Below, one piece after another: positions 1 through 5,948 of a DNA stretch of 9,836 nucleotides. Position numbers and translations under genes: made by a program. Source of the DNA: Chloroflexota bacterium (lineage in GTDB: Bacteria; Chloroflexota; Anaerolineae; Anaerolineales; Villigracilaceae); contig JAJYOO010000061.1 in assembly GCA_021796155.1 (NCBI GenBank), positions 1-9,836 on the forward strand. Direction: 5' to 3'. The notes below the pieces were generated by a model. That model was not told where the DNA came from. It ran no database searches and was given only the letters and a program-made list of their open reading frames with translations. Positions within the stretch are counted from its first letter, which is position 1. Every line of letters begins with the position of its first letter.

Positions 1-133
1 CCCCAACCGGCCCGCACCGCGCCAGTTTCCACATCTCATCCGCATAGGACTCCACGATCTCCTCAAGGATATTCAGTTGTTAACGTCCGATGACTTCCAC
101 GATGTGCTCAAGGTCGACACCTACTACATATGA
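1..133. other. Unassigned left edge, possible gene remnants
   Basis: No gene is recognised here. On the + strand one frame stays open from the window edge to a TGA at 131-133 (its end reads LLTSDDFHDVLKVDTYYI). On the - strand one frame ends in a TAA at 82-80 after VDLEHIVEVIGR, then continues open to the left edge with the helix-like stretch ILEEIVESYADEMWK. Neither matches a family I know, and neither has a clear start codon with a ribosome binding site. The sequence stops looking protein-like exactly where the repeat at 134 begins, so this may be the tail or debris of a gene outside the window. Sequence to the left would be needed to tell. Confidence 0.3.
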
Positions 134-213
134 TGTCACTCTGAGCGCAGCGAAGAGTCTCGTTCTTTCAATAACAAGATCGCCACGCTCCCTCCCGGTC
201 GCTCGCAATGACA
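134..213. repeat. 80-bp dispersed-repeat-like element with imperfect inverted ends
   Basis: The left end TGTCACTCTGAGCG and the reverse complement of the right end, TGTCATTGCGAGCG, agree at 11 of 14 positions, giving an imperfect terminal inverted repeat around an 80-bp unit. The TGTCATTGCGAGCG type of end is familiar from short intergenic repeats in several environmental bacteria; this is recollection, not a search. Just past the right end, GACAC (210-214) and GTGTC (223-227) can form a small stem, so the unit may extend to about 230. The element lies between an unassigned edge and the sigma factor gene, where such palindromic units usually settle. It encodes no transposase and would have to be mobilised in trans, if it is mobile at all. 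Confidence 0.55.
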
Positions 214-278
214 CCTAAAACAGTGTCTCATTTTTGGCACGAACGGGATTATCCTATTAAGGACATGATAGAAACCCG

Positions 279-884
279 ATGGACAAGTCTGCACTGCGCG
301 AAGGCACGCTCCAACCGATGAAAATCCGCAAGCAGCCGCGCGAACTCTCCCAGGCCGCCCTCGCCGAGCCAAGTCCGGGCGCTTTTGACGCGATTTTCAA
401 AGATCATTGGGCATCCGTTTACCGCCATCTTGTGCGGCTGGTCGGTGATCCGGCGGAGGCTGAAGATTTGGCTCTCGAGACGTTCCTGCGGCTTTATCAA
501 AGAAAGCCTGAAACGCAAACCGAATTCAATTTCGGCGGATGGCTTTATCGCGTGGCAACCAATCTCGGACTGCAGTCCATCCGCAGTTTCAAGCGCCGCG
601 AGCATTACGAGCTGACGGCAGGCAAAGGCGCGCTCGAGGAAACTCCTGACGATCAGCCCGCAAAAATCCAAGCCAATGAAGAAGAGCGACACCTCGCCCG
701 CCTCGTTCTTTCACGGATGAATTCCAAACAGTCGCAATTGCTCATCATGCGCTATTCGGGAATGTCTTATAAAGAAATCGCCGAGGCTATGAAGCTTTCA
801 CCGACGTCCATCGGCCCGCTATTACTGCGCGCAGAACGTGAATTTGAAAAACGCTTTCGCGCCTTGAATCAGGAGAAGCTATGA
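279..884 (+). CDS. ECF-type RNA polymerase sigma factor
   Basis: This 201-residue protein has the two-domain plan of extracytoplasmic-function sigma-70 factors. Region 2 spans about residues 36-107 (FDAIFKDHWASVYRHL, then the AEDLALETFLRLY acidic helix, then GGWLYRVATNLGLQSIRSFKRRE). Region 4 spans about 131-195 with the helix-turn-helix MSYKEIAEAMKLSPTSIGPLL. It would direct RNA polymerase to promoters that recognise it. There is no region 1.1 or 3. ATG 279 is the most upstream possible start, because an in-frame TAA lies at 258-260. AAGGA at 259-263 is too far away to be a good ribosome site, and ATG 318 is an alternative that keeps both domains. The stop overlaps the start of the next gene (ATGA at 881-884), the anti-sigma factor that probably holds this protein inactive. 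No promoter is convincing upstream, so autoregulation is only expected from the family. The inducing signal is unknown. Confidence 0.92.
   Translation: MDKSALREGTLQPMKIRKQPRELSQAALAEPSPGAFDAIFKDHWASVYRHLVRLVGDPAEAEDLALETFLRLYQRKPETQTEFNFGGWLYRVATNLGLQSIRSFKRREHYELTAGKGALEETPDDQPAKIQANEEERHLARLVLSRMNSKQSQLLIMRYSGMSYKEIAEAMKLSPTSIGPLLLRAEREFEKRFRALNQEKL
871..875 (+). promoter_or_regulatory. Ribosome binding site of the anti-sigma gene
   Basis: AGGAG lies five bases before ATG 881, inside the last codons of the sigma gene. Together with the ATGA overlap it fixes the start at 881 and indicates translational coupling of the two partners. Confidence 0.7.
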
Positions 885-2038
885 ATGAGCATCTAAATGA
901 CGGTCAATTGCGCGCCGCCCTCGACGGCGAACCGAACGCAAGCGAACTTCGGCATCTTGAAACTTGTGCTGCATGTCGCGTGCGAAGAGACGCCTTACAA
1001 CTTCAAGTCAAACAGACTGCCAGCAAACTATCATTCCTTTCTTCAGGCAATGAGCAAGTTCTTCCGGAAAGAACCGCTTTGCATCGCTTCCAAGAAAAAC
1101 AAATTCAAAAGGAGAGACCCATCATGAAAAAAATATTCGCTTCACCGATCCTGCAAGTCGGCGTGGCTATCGTGCTGATTCTCGCAGTCGTTCTTTCGAT
1201 CCCAAGCACGCGCGCCTTTGCAGGCCAACTTCTCGATCTGTTCAGAGTCCAACAAGTGACTGTCATCCCGATTGACGCCAGTGGGATTCAACAACTCACA
1301 GGCAATAGCAGTCTTGGAAAACAGATCAGCCAATTGATCTCAAGCTCGACACAGGAACTGCAAAAGCCCGGCGCGCCAGTCAGTGTGACCACCGTTGCCG
1401 ATGCGAGTCAAAAAGCTGGATTCACTGTCCGGCTTCCGCAAGGCCTGACGCCTTCACGCATCACCGTGCTCGGAAATTCCGCGTACAACTTTACGATTGA
1501 CCGCACGAAGGCTCAGGCATTGCTCAATGAAGCTGGACGCAGCGATCTCGTTCTGCCGCAATCTATTGACGGAGCAGTCATCTCGGTGACGGTGCCCGCT
1601 TCGGTCCGCGCCGATTACGGCTCCTGCCCCGACCCGGCAGCGGCTGACCCAACCCAAAACGGGTCCATGAGTCGACAGTATCCCGATTGCGTCATCATGG
1701 CACAAATCCCAAGCCCAGTCGTCAGTGCGCCCGCGAACGTCAACGTCGCGCAGCTTGCCCAAATCGGACTCGAGTTCACCGGCATGTCCAGCGACCAGGC
1801 CGCGGCCTTCGCTCAAAGCGTGGATTGGACTTCGACTCTTGTCGTCCCGATCCCAAAGAATGCCGCGACATATCAGCAAGTACAGGTTGACGGTGTGACC
1901 GGAACGTTGATCCAGCGCCCGGCAGATGATGCGCCGCAATACGTCCTGCTGTGGGTCAAGAACGGCATCGTTTACACGATCGGCTCGCTCGGAACCAATT
2001 CACAGCAAGCCATTGACATGGCAAACTCGCTTCAATAA
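881..2038 (+). CDS. Zinc-finger anti-sigma factor, single-pass membrane protein with DUF4367-like C-terminus
   Basis: The N-terminus (about 1-40) carries a ZAS-type zinc site: H4, H25, C29 and C32 in the arrangement HLETCAACR. This kind of domain binds the cognate ECF sigma factor in the cytoplasm. A charged linker follows (about 41-85), then one hydrophobic segment (about 90-106) and an outside domain of roughly 275 residues. The far C-terminus (VLLWVKNGIVYTIGSLG, then AIDMANSL) resembles the DUF4367 pattern found in anti-sigma-like proteins. Two cysteines, C249 and C270, in the outside part could form a disulfide. The gene follows the sigma gene with a 4-base overlap, the classic arrangement of a sigma/anti-sigma pair. 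The outer domain may sense an envelope signal, but this is inferred. An internal Shine-Dalgarno and ATG at codon 82 could give a second, shorter product (separate entry). Length 385 is long for the class because of the sensor domain. Confidence 0.85.
   Translation: MNEHLNDGQLRAALDGEPNASELRHLETCAACRVRRDALQLQVKQTASKLSFLSSGNEQVLPERTALHRFQEKQIQKERPIMKKIFASPILQVGVAIVLILAVVLSIPSTRAFAGQLLDLFRVQQVTVIPIDASGIQQLTGNSSLGKQISQLISSSTQELQKPGAPVSVTTVADASQKAGFTVRLPQGLTPSRITVLGNSAYNFTIDRTKAQALLNEAGRSDLVLPQSIDGAVISVTVPASVRADYGSCPDPAAADPTQNGSMSRQYPDCVIMAQIPSPVVSAPANVNVAQLAQIGLEFTGMSSDQAAAFAQSVDWTSTLVVPIPKNAATYQQVQVDGVTGTLIQRPADDAPQYVLLWVKNGIVYTIGSLGTNSQQAIDMANSLQ
1107..1126 (+). promoter_or_regulatory. Internal Shine-Dalgarno and in-frame ATG within the anti-sigma gene
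   Basis: AAAAGGAG at 1107-1114 lies nine bases before ATG 1124, which is codon 82 of the anti-sigma frame. The match to the ribosome anchor is at least as good as those of the true gene starts in the window. Translation from here would give a 304-residue protein without the zinc finger. It would begin MKKIFASPILQVGVAIV, a signal-peptide-like or membrane-anchor N-terminus ending in RAFAGQ. This may be a functional second start, or a relic of a fusion between a zinc-finger gene and a separately translated exported protein. The sequence shows the site directly; its use is inferred. Confidence 0.5.
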
Positions 2039-2069
2039 AACATTCAACAGTTTGAGATAGTCATAGATT

Positions 2070-2098
2070 CCGCGCCGGAGTCAACGCCTCCGGCGCGG
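2070..2098 (+). terminator. GC-rich hairpin after the sigma/anti-sigma operon
   Basis: A perfect 11-bp stem (CCGCGCCGGAG pairing with CTCCGGCGCGG) closes a 7-base loop, 31 bases after the anti-sigma stop. Only two T residues follow the stem, so it is not a textbook Rho-independent terminator. It could act as a terminator, or as a barrier that protects the 3' end and separates the operon from the DUF1361 gene. Confidence 0.6.
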
Positions 2099-2150
2099 TT
2101 CATGAAACAGATAAATGAGCAAAACTGGCTTTAGATCATAAAGAGCAGCA

Positions 2151-2867
2151 ATGTCGGAAGCGCAGAAGAAACAATTACAAACCCAGCCTTGGAATATTGT
2201 CAACGAACCAGGGAATGAAGATAAAAAAGACGTGGAGGAAAAGCCCGCATGGTATGAAACCTGGCGGGGAATTCTGATCGCAGGTTTCTTTATCGCACTG
2301 TTCTACCTCGTCAACAAAATTAACATCGCCAATTGTAATGTCGCACTTCTTGCGGTAGTGTCTGCATATCTTTTTTTACGGGTCAGATTAAAAGTTGTAA
2401 AAATTATCCTTGGTTTACTATGGCTGCTCCTTCTGCCAAATACAGCGTATCTATTCACCGATTTGGGACATATCGTTTATCAATGGAATAACACCGTGTC
2501 TTTGTACGGGCACATGCTGCTATTTGCACAATATCTACTACTGGAATCATTCGGAGCGGCAACATTCCTCTTTTCGTTTTATCCATTTGAGAAAGTTATA
2601 GATCGGATAAATGCTTTCAAAAAAAGAAAAGTTGCCTGGTTGATACTTTTTAATTTCGTTGTTGCTTTCGGAGTGGTATTGGGAAGATTTGAACACATAA
2701 ATTCCTATGTTGTGTTTACCAATCCGCTAAACGCATTGAGATTAGCAATAAACATTTTCGTTTCCTTTGACCTCCTGGGTTTAACGATATTTTTTGGTTT
2801 GCTCTGTAACTTTATTTATTTCCTTTTCCGCGGTTTGGTCTCTCAAAGAAGATTGAGAAATTACTAA
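2151..2867 (+). CDS. DUF1361 family multi-pass membrane protein
   Basis: The protein has 238 residues and about six hydrophobic segments (roughly 40-55, 60-77, 83-99, 121-144, 161-178, 196-227). It shows two hallmarks of DUF1361: LLPNTAYLFTDLGH (93-107, where the family has LPN-x-x-Y-x-x-TDL) and GRFEHINSYVVFTNP (178-192, where the family has a GRF...NSW-like motif). The function of DUF1361 is unknown. The charged, lysine- and glutamate-rich N-terminus (1-38) is hydrophilic and not part of the conserved core. ATG 2151 has only a weak purine stretch upstream. The gene is markedly AT-rich (the 60 bases from 2641 hold 20 G or C; a 60-base line in the ATPase I gene holds 34), which hints at a different history from its flanks. 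Its stop codon overlaps the ribosome site of the CPBP gene, so the two are very likely co-translated. Confidence 0.8.
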   Translation: MSEAQKKQLQTQPWNIVNEPGNEDKKDVEEKPAWYETWRGILIAGFFIALFYLVNKINIANCNVALLAVVSAYLFLRVRLKVVKIILGLLWLLLLPNTAYLFTDLGHIVYQWNNTVSLYGHMLLFAQYLLLESFGAATFLFSFYPFEKVIDRINAFKKRKVAWLILFNFVVAFGVVLGRFEHINSYVVFTNPLNALRLAINIFVSFDLLGLTIFFGLLCNFIYFLFRGLVSQRRLRNY

Positions 2868-2871
2868 GGAG
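2866..2871 (+). promoter_or_regulatory. Ribosome binding site of the CPBP gene, overlapping the upstream stop
   Basis: AAGGAG begins inside the TAA stop (2865-2867) of the DUF1361 gene and lies eight bases before ATG 2880. It fixes the CPBP start and argues for a two-gene operon. Confidence 0.7.
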
Positions 2872-2879
2872 CACTGCAA

Positions 2880-3680
2880 ATGAATCGCCCAACATCAAAT
2901 CTAAAACAGCTGGCCGCCTTTTTCATCCTTGCTTTCGTCATCGGCTGGCTGGCCTGGATTCCCATACTAGCCAGTCAGGAATATCCAAAGTGGAGCGCTT
3001 TTGTTTTTCTTTTCAGTCCCGCCATTTCTGCATTATTGGTTGCAGGATTTACAAATAAGCTGGCTGGCGTAAAAGATATTTTGAAACGCTATTTACTTTG
3101 GAAATTCCATGTCAAATGGTATTTGCTGGCTTTTCTCCTTATCCCTGTGACATTTCTATTGGCTGTTCTGATCTTGTTTCGAGGGGACAGCAAAACTCTA
3201 TGGACTGGCCTTCCTTGGTATTTTATCTGCGCGAGCTTCTTATTTTTGATGTTCATCACATCCGGCGAAGAAATCGGATGGCGAGGTTTTGCGTTACCGC
3301 GCCTCCAGAGCATTTTGCCAAATCCATTGCTTGCCAGCATCGTCCTCGGCGTGATCTGGGGAGCGTGGCATCTGCCGCAATACTTCGTTCCGGGTCAAAC
3401 TAACATTCCAGTGATTCCGTTTTTATTGTTCATCGCAGGCCTGTCAATCATTTACACAATTATATTCAACAACACGCAGGGAAGCCTGCTCTTCGCCGTG
3501 ATCCTCCACGCCAGCACAGACATTGTGCCGCGTATCATCCAAATCGCAAACTTTGCTCCTGAATTATGGTGGCTGATCGCCGGGCTGATATGGATTTCGG
3601 CAATTATTTTATACATAATTGTAAAAGCGTCTACTTTGAACAAAGTAGTAAACTATTCTCAACCACATTCTTCCATATAA
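2880..3680 (+). CDS. CPBP family intramembrane glutamic protease (Abi/Rce1-like)
   Basis: The 266-residue membrane protein has about eight hydrophobic segments and the full CPBP active-site set: the EExxxR motif at E130-E131-R135 (GEEIGWRGFALPRLQ), a WxxxH motif at W160-H164 (WGAWH, in place of the common FxxxH), an asparagine pair N197-N198, and HxxxD at H210-D214 (HASTD). In the family the two glutamates and the histidines form the catalytic site within the membrane. Bacterial members are linked to bacteriocin self-immunity, processing of membrane substrates and sigma-factor signalling. The substrate here cannot be named. Its nearness to an anti-sigma factor makes a proteolytic link tempting, but nothing in the sequence shows it. 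The gene follows DUF1361 after 12 bases and precedes the ABC exporter by 26 bases. Length and motif spacing are normal, with no sign of inactivation. Confidence 0.9.
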   Translation: MNRPTSNLKQLAAFFILAFVIGWLAWIPILASQEYPKWSAFVFLFSPAISALLVAGFTNKLAGVKDILKRYLLWKFHVKWYLLAFLLIPVTFLLAVLILFRGDSKTLWTGLPWYFICASFLFLMFITSGEEIGWRGFALPRLQSILPNPLLASIVLGVIWGAWHLPQYFVPGQTNIPVIPFLLFIAGLSIIYTIIFNNTQGSLLFAVILHASTDIVPRIIQIANFAPELWWLIAGLIWISAIILYIIVKASTLNKVVNYSQPHSSI

Positions 3681-3681
3681 T
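3654..3681 (+). promoter_or_regulatory. Possible promoter of the ABC exporter
   Basis: A perfect TATAAT -10 hexamer (3676-3681) overlaps the stop codon of the CPBP gene. The best -35 at a tolerable spacing is TATTCT (3654-3659, 16 bases apart), which is poor. Transcription would start near 3688, leaving a leader of only about 19 bases before ATG 3707. In AT-rich DNA a chance TATAAT is not rare, so read-through from the CPBP gene remains as likely. Confidence 0.3.
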
Positions 3682-3706
3682 TAGGAACAATCTAGAAACT
3701 TGAACA

Positions 3707-4627
3707 ATGGACAATATTCCTGCCATCAAAACACATGAATTACGAAAAGTCTTTGGCGAGCGCGCCGCGGTAAAGGGACTCACTCTTCAAGTTGAGCAAG
3801 GCGAGGTATTTGGATTCCTCGGTCCGAACGGCGCGGGCAAGACCACATCGATGAAGATGCTGCTCGGGTTGATTGCGCCGACATCCGGTTCAGCCTCGAT
3901 GCTTGGCTCTCCCATCGGGAATCGCGCTGCGCTCAAACGCATCGGTTTTCTGCCGGAGCATTTTCGATTCCCTGAATGGCTGACCGCGAATGAATTCCTT
4001 GACATGCACGGCCATCTATATGGCATGGATGCCAATGATCTGAAAGGGCGAATCAGTGAATTGCTGGAGCGCGTCGGCCTGACCGATTTTCGCGACAAGC
4101 TTCTGCGGACTTTCTCAAAGGGAATGCTGCAGCGCATCGGACTCGCCCAGGCCCTGCTCAATCATCCGAAGCTGGTCTTTCTCGATGAGCCAACTTCGGG
4201 CCTCGACCCGGTTGGTCGGCGTTTGGTACGCGACATCATCCATGAGCTGCGGGATGAAGGCACAAGCGTTTTCCTGAATTCCCATTTGTTGAGCGAGATC
4301 GAAGTCACGTGCGACCGTGTGGCTTTCATCCGGCATGGAGAAGTGGTACGCATCCTCGAACTGGCTTCGCTCGACACGAATCAATCCGATGTCGCAATCC
4401 GCGCAAACGGACTAACACAAGAAATCATATCGGGGTTAACAAAATGGGGAAAGAATATTCAAGCAGATGGAGCAACGGTCAACCTGACCATCTCTGCCGA
4501 ATCAGCGCTGCCTGAGATCACGCGTTACCTGGTTGCGAAAGGTGTTGAGGTGTATGCCATCACGCCGCAGCGCATCTCGCTCGAAGACATATTCATCGAA
4601 ACGGTCGGAAAGGATGGCAGTCTATGA
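3707..4627 (+). CDS. ABC transporter ATP-binding protein (ABC-2/CcmA-like exporter type)
   Basis: The 306-residue ATPase has all nucleotide-binding motifs: Walker A GPNGAGKTT (39-47), the Q-loop region FLPEHFRFPE with E84 in place of glutamine (common in this branch), the signature FSKGMLQR (136-143), Walker B LVFLDEP (156-162) followed by the D-loop SGLD, and the switch histidine H193 in NSHLLSE. The C-terminal tail (about 225-306, ending SLEDIFIETVGK) is the usual extension of ABC-2 exporters. It would power the permease encoded next, whose start overlaps this stop (ATGA, 4624-4627). ATG 3707 has no good ribosome site: AGGAA at 3683-3687 is 19 bases away, and an in-frame TGA at 3701-3703 rules out an upstream start. 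The cargo is unknown; relatives export antibiotics, peptides or lipids, or support envelope maintenance. Confidence 0.93.
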   Translation: MDNIPAIKTHELRKVFGERAAVKGLTLQVEQGEVFGFLGPNGAGKTTSMKMLLGLIAPTSGSASMLGSPIGNRAALKRIGFLPEHFRFPEWLTANEFLDMHGHLYGMDANDLKGRISELLERVGLTDFRDKLLRTFSKGMLQRIGLAQALLNHPKLVFLDEPTSGLDPVGRRLVRDIIHELRDEGTSVFLNSHLLSEIEVTCDRVAFIRHGEVVRILELASLDTNQSDVAIRANGLTQEIISGLTKWGKNIQADGATVNLTISAESALPEITRYLVAKGVEVYAITPQRISLEDIFIETVGKDGSL

Positions 4628-5490
4628 GCAGTATTTGGACGATCACACGCATGACGTTCCGCGAAGCGATCCGCCGTCGGATTGTATTAACGGGATTGGT
4701 GCTTGGTTTATGTTTCATTATCATCTATGCCATCGGCTTTCATTTTATCTATACTTCATTCAGAGGCGTTGAAACCGCGATGCAAAATGATCCATCGCAA
4801 CAAGCGCTGGCCCGCATCGCAGATTCAGAAGGTGTCAATACACTCACGTTGGCGGGATTGTATGCCGTCACTTTTCTTTCGATTGCGATGGCCGCTTTGC
4901 TGGCCGCGGATACATTGGCAGGTGAAATTAATTCTGGGACGATTCAGACCATCGTGACCAAACCCATACGTCGCTCGGATGTAGTCATCGGCAAATGGCT
5001 TGGATTTGCATTCCTGCTCCTGTTGTATTTCCTGCTGATGGCTGGCGGCACGGTATTGAGTGTCCTTTTTCAATCGGGATACGCGCCTCGTAATCTGCTG
5101 GCCGGAATGGCATTGATCTATTTTGAAGACCTACTAGTCATGTCCATTTCAATGGCATGCTCCAGTTCGTTATCCGCATTGGCAACCGGTGGCGTGGTCT
5201 TTGGTTTATATGGCCTGGCATTCATCGGCGGCTGGATCGAGCAATTTGGTGCGATGATACAAAATTCTACAGCGGTCAAAGTGGGCATCATTGCAAGCTT
5301 GATCATGCCAAGCGAATCGCTCTGGCGAAGGGCTGCCTTCGAAATGCAGACTCCATTGGCGGGAGCATTAGGCATGTCCCCGTTCGGGACAATATCCGTG
5401 CCAAGCCCGCTGATGATCGGTTACACGGCAATCTATCTATTGGCTGCCGTCTGGATTGCCATACAGGTCTTCGGAAAACGCGATTTGTAA
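4624..5490 (+). CDS. ABC-2 type transporter permease
   Basis: The 288-residue membrane protein has about six hydrophobic segments (roughly 21-43, 75-97, 124-149, 158-182, 188-205, 264-283). After the second comes the signature of ABC-2/NosY-like permeases, GEINSGTIQTIVTKPIRRSD (100-119), a cytoplasmic coupling segment. The outside loop between segments 1 and 2 is short. It would pair as a homodimer with the ATPase encoded just upstream. AAAGGA (4609-4614) lies nine bases before ATG 4624, inside the ATPase gene, so the two are translationally coupled. The gene ends in front of an array of hairpins, which closes the operon. No accessory exporter gene is present, so substrate clues are lacking. 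Confidence 0.9.
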   Translation: MSSIWTITRMTFREAIRRRIVLTGLVLGLCFIIIYAIGFHFIYTSFRGVETAMQNDPSQQALARIADSEGVNTLTLAGLYAVTFLSIAMAALLAADTLAGEINSGTIQTIVTKPIRRSDVVIGKWLGFAFLLLLYFLLMAGGTVLSVLFQSGYAPRNLLAGMALIYFEDLLVMSISMACSSSLSALATGGVVFGLYGLAFIGGWIEQFGAMIQNSTAVKVGIIASLIMPSESLWRRAAFEMQTPLAGALGMSPFGTISVPSPLMIGYTAIYLLAAVWIAIQVFGKRDL

Positions 5491-5508
5491 AATCCGAAAC
5501 AGTCAAAT

Positions 5509-5530
5509 AAGGTCCTAGCGCTACCTTTTT
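5509..5530 (+). terminator. Rho-independent terminator candidate after the ABC permease gene
   Basis: AAGGT (5509-5513) pairs with ACCTT (5523-5527), with AGC/GCT able to stack inside the loop, and a run of five T (5526-5530) follows or overlaps the stem. The stem is short, so on its own it is modest, but it lies only 19 bases after the permease stop. Confidence 0.4.
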
Positions 5531-5533
5531 GAA

Positions 5534-5565
5534 AAACAGCTGTGAAGGTTCTGTCACGGCTGTTT
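5534..5565 (+). terminator. Strong 12-bp hairpin, part of the exporter terminator array
   Basis: AAACAGCTGTGA pairs with TCACGGCTGTTT through 12 pairs including one T-G wobble, with an 8-base loop. It is preceded by an A-tract and ends in TTT, so it could work as a terminator in both directions. It abuts the next stem without a gap. Confidence 0.55.
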
Positions 5566-5582
5566 GCCTTGTTTATCAAGGC
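5566..5582 (+). terminator. Second contiguous hairpin of the array
   Basis: GCCTTG pairs with CAAGGC around the loop TTTAT, starting on the base after the previous stem. It has no T-run and probably assists termination or transcript stability. Confidence 0.4.
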
Positions 5583-5650
5583 CGTGGGCGGGACACTCCC
5601 CGAAAAATCAGATTTCCCAAAATTCCTTGTTCGATAATGAACAATTCCTC

Positions 5651-5679
5651 TTGTTCTCCCGTACGCTCCAGTGTAAAAT
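5651..5679 (+). promoter_or_regulatory. Possible sigma-70-like promoter of the ATPase operon
   Basis: TTGTTC (5651-5656) and TAAAAT (5674-5679) are exactly 17 bases apart. The -10 matches the consensus at five of six positions and the -35 at three. It would give a leader of about 270 bases. A second weaker candidate, TTGCAC (5882-5887) with TATGTA (5905-5910), also 17 apart, overlaps the hairpin at 5872-5901. Neither is strong. Confidence 0.3.
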
Positions 5680-5682
5680 TAA

Positions 5683-5704
5683 GATAATTCTGGTGTAGAA
5701 TATC
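5683..5704. other. Imperfect hairpin with one bulged A
   Basis: GATAATTCT pairs with AGAATATC around the loop GGTGT, leaving one unpaired A on the left arm. It lies just after the candidate -10 at 5674-5679, so it could be an operator or a leader hairpin. No binding protein can be named. Confidence 0.35.
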
Positions 5705-5871
5705 CGCAACCAGAAATGAGACGGAAGGACGAGAGCAATTTGAATGGCCTGCGAATCAAAGTCTGTCGGAGCATGGTGTTTACCTTGGCGGGGACAGGCT
5801 GTCTTGGCCGATAAAATTTTAGTAGCCGATCTGAACCAAGATAATTTGAGTCCAACTTTAAAAACATGCAG

Positions 5872-5901
5872 GCAGAAATACTTGCACGGTGAGTATTCTG
5901 C
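5872..5901. other. Ten-pair hairpin with one bulged A before the ATPase operon
   Basis: GCAGAAATACT pairs with AGTATTCTGC around a 9-base loop; the only fault is one extra A on the left arm. It ends 54 bases before the TTG start of subunit H. A stem this good is not expected by chance in so short a region. It may be an operator or a leader structure controlling the operon; which one cannot be decided from sequence. Confidence 0.45.
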
Positions 5902-5943
5902 AGTTATGTAAAGCGATACGTTTTAGTTACAAGCCTACAAATC

Positions 5944-5948
5944 AGGAG
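5944..5948 (+). promoter_or_regulatory. Ribosome binding site that decides the TTG start of subunit H
   Basis: AGGAG lies seven bases before TTG 5956. No ATG occurs in frame near the N-terminus, and the reading from TTG gives the expected coiled-coil protein, so TTG is the start. Confidence 0.7.

Noticed and set aside
136..372. Open frame of 78 codons on the - strand over the repeat and sigma start
   Set aside because: It covers the repeat and the antisense of the sigma gene, has an arginine-rich unstructured composition and no ribosome site; it is a shadow.
249..692. Long - strand frame of 147 codons opposite the sigma factor
   Set aside because: The + strand reading has clear sigma region 2 and region 4 motifs; the antisense product resembles nothing known.
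1454..1939. 161-codon - strand frame opposite the anti-sigma gene
   Set aside because: Its composition is that of an antisense shadow (many R, H, D, G), it has no ribosome site, and the + strand frame is continuous and sensible.
3776..3860. E84 in place of the Q-loop glutamine of the ABC ATPase as a sign of inactivation
   Set aside because: LPE at this place is common in ABC-2 exporter ATPases, and all other motifs are intact.
5717..5815. Small + strand frame of 32 codons (ATG to TAA) in the noncoding region
   Set aside because: No Shine-Dalgarno, no recognised motif, and lengths like this are expected by chance.
5793..5832. Repeated GCCGAT (5807-5812 and 5825-5830) and GACA/TGTC stem as a possible riboswitch
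   Set aside because: The stem has only four pairs and the repeat is a hexamer; no known riboswitch core can be fitted.
5679..5867. 62-codon - strand frame in the same region
   Set aside because: No ribosome site or recognised domain, and it crosses the GACA/TGTC stem; not supported as a gene.
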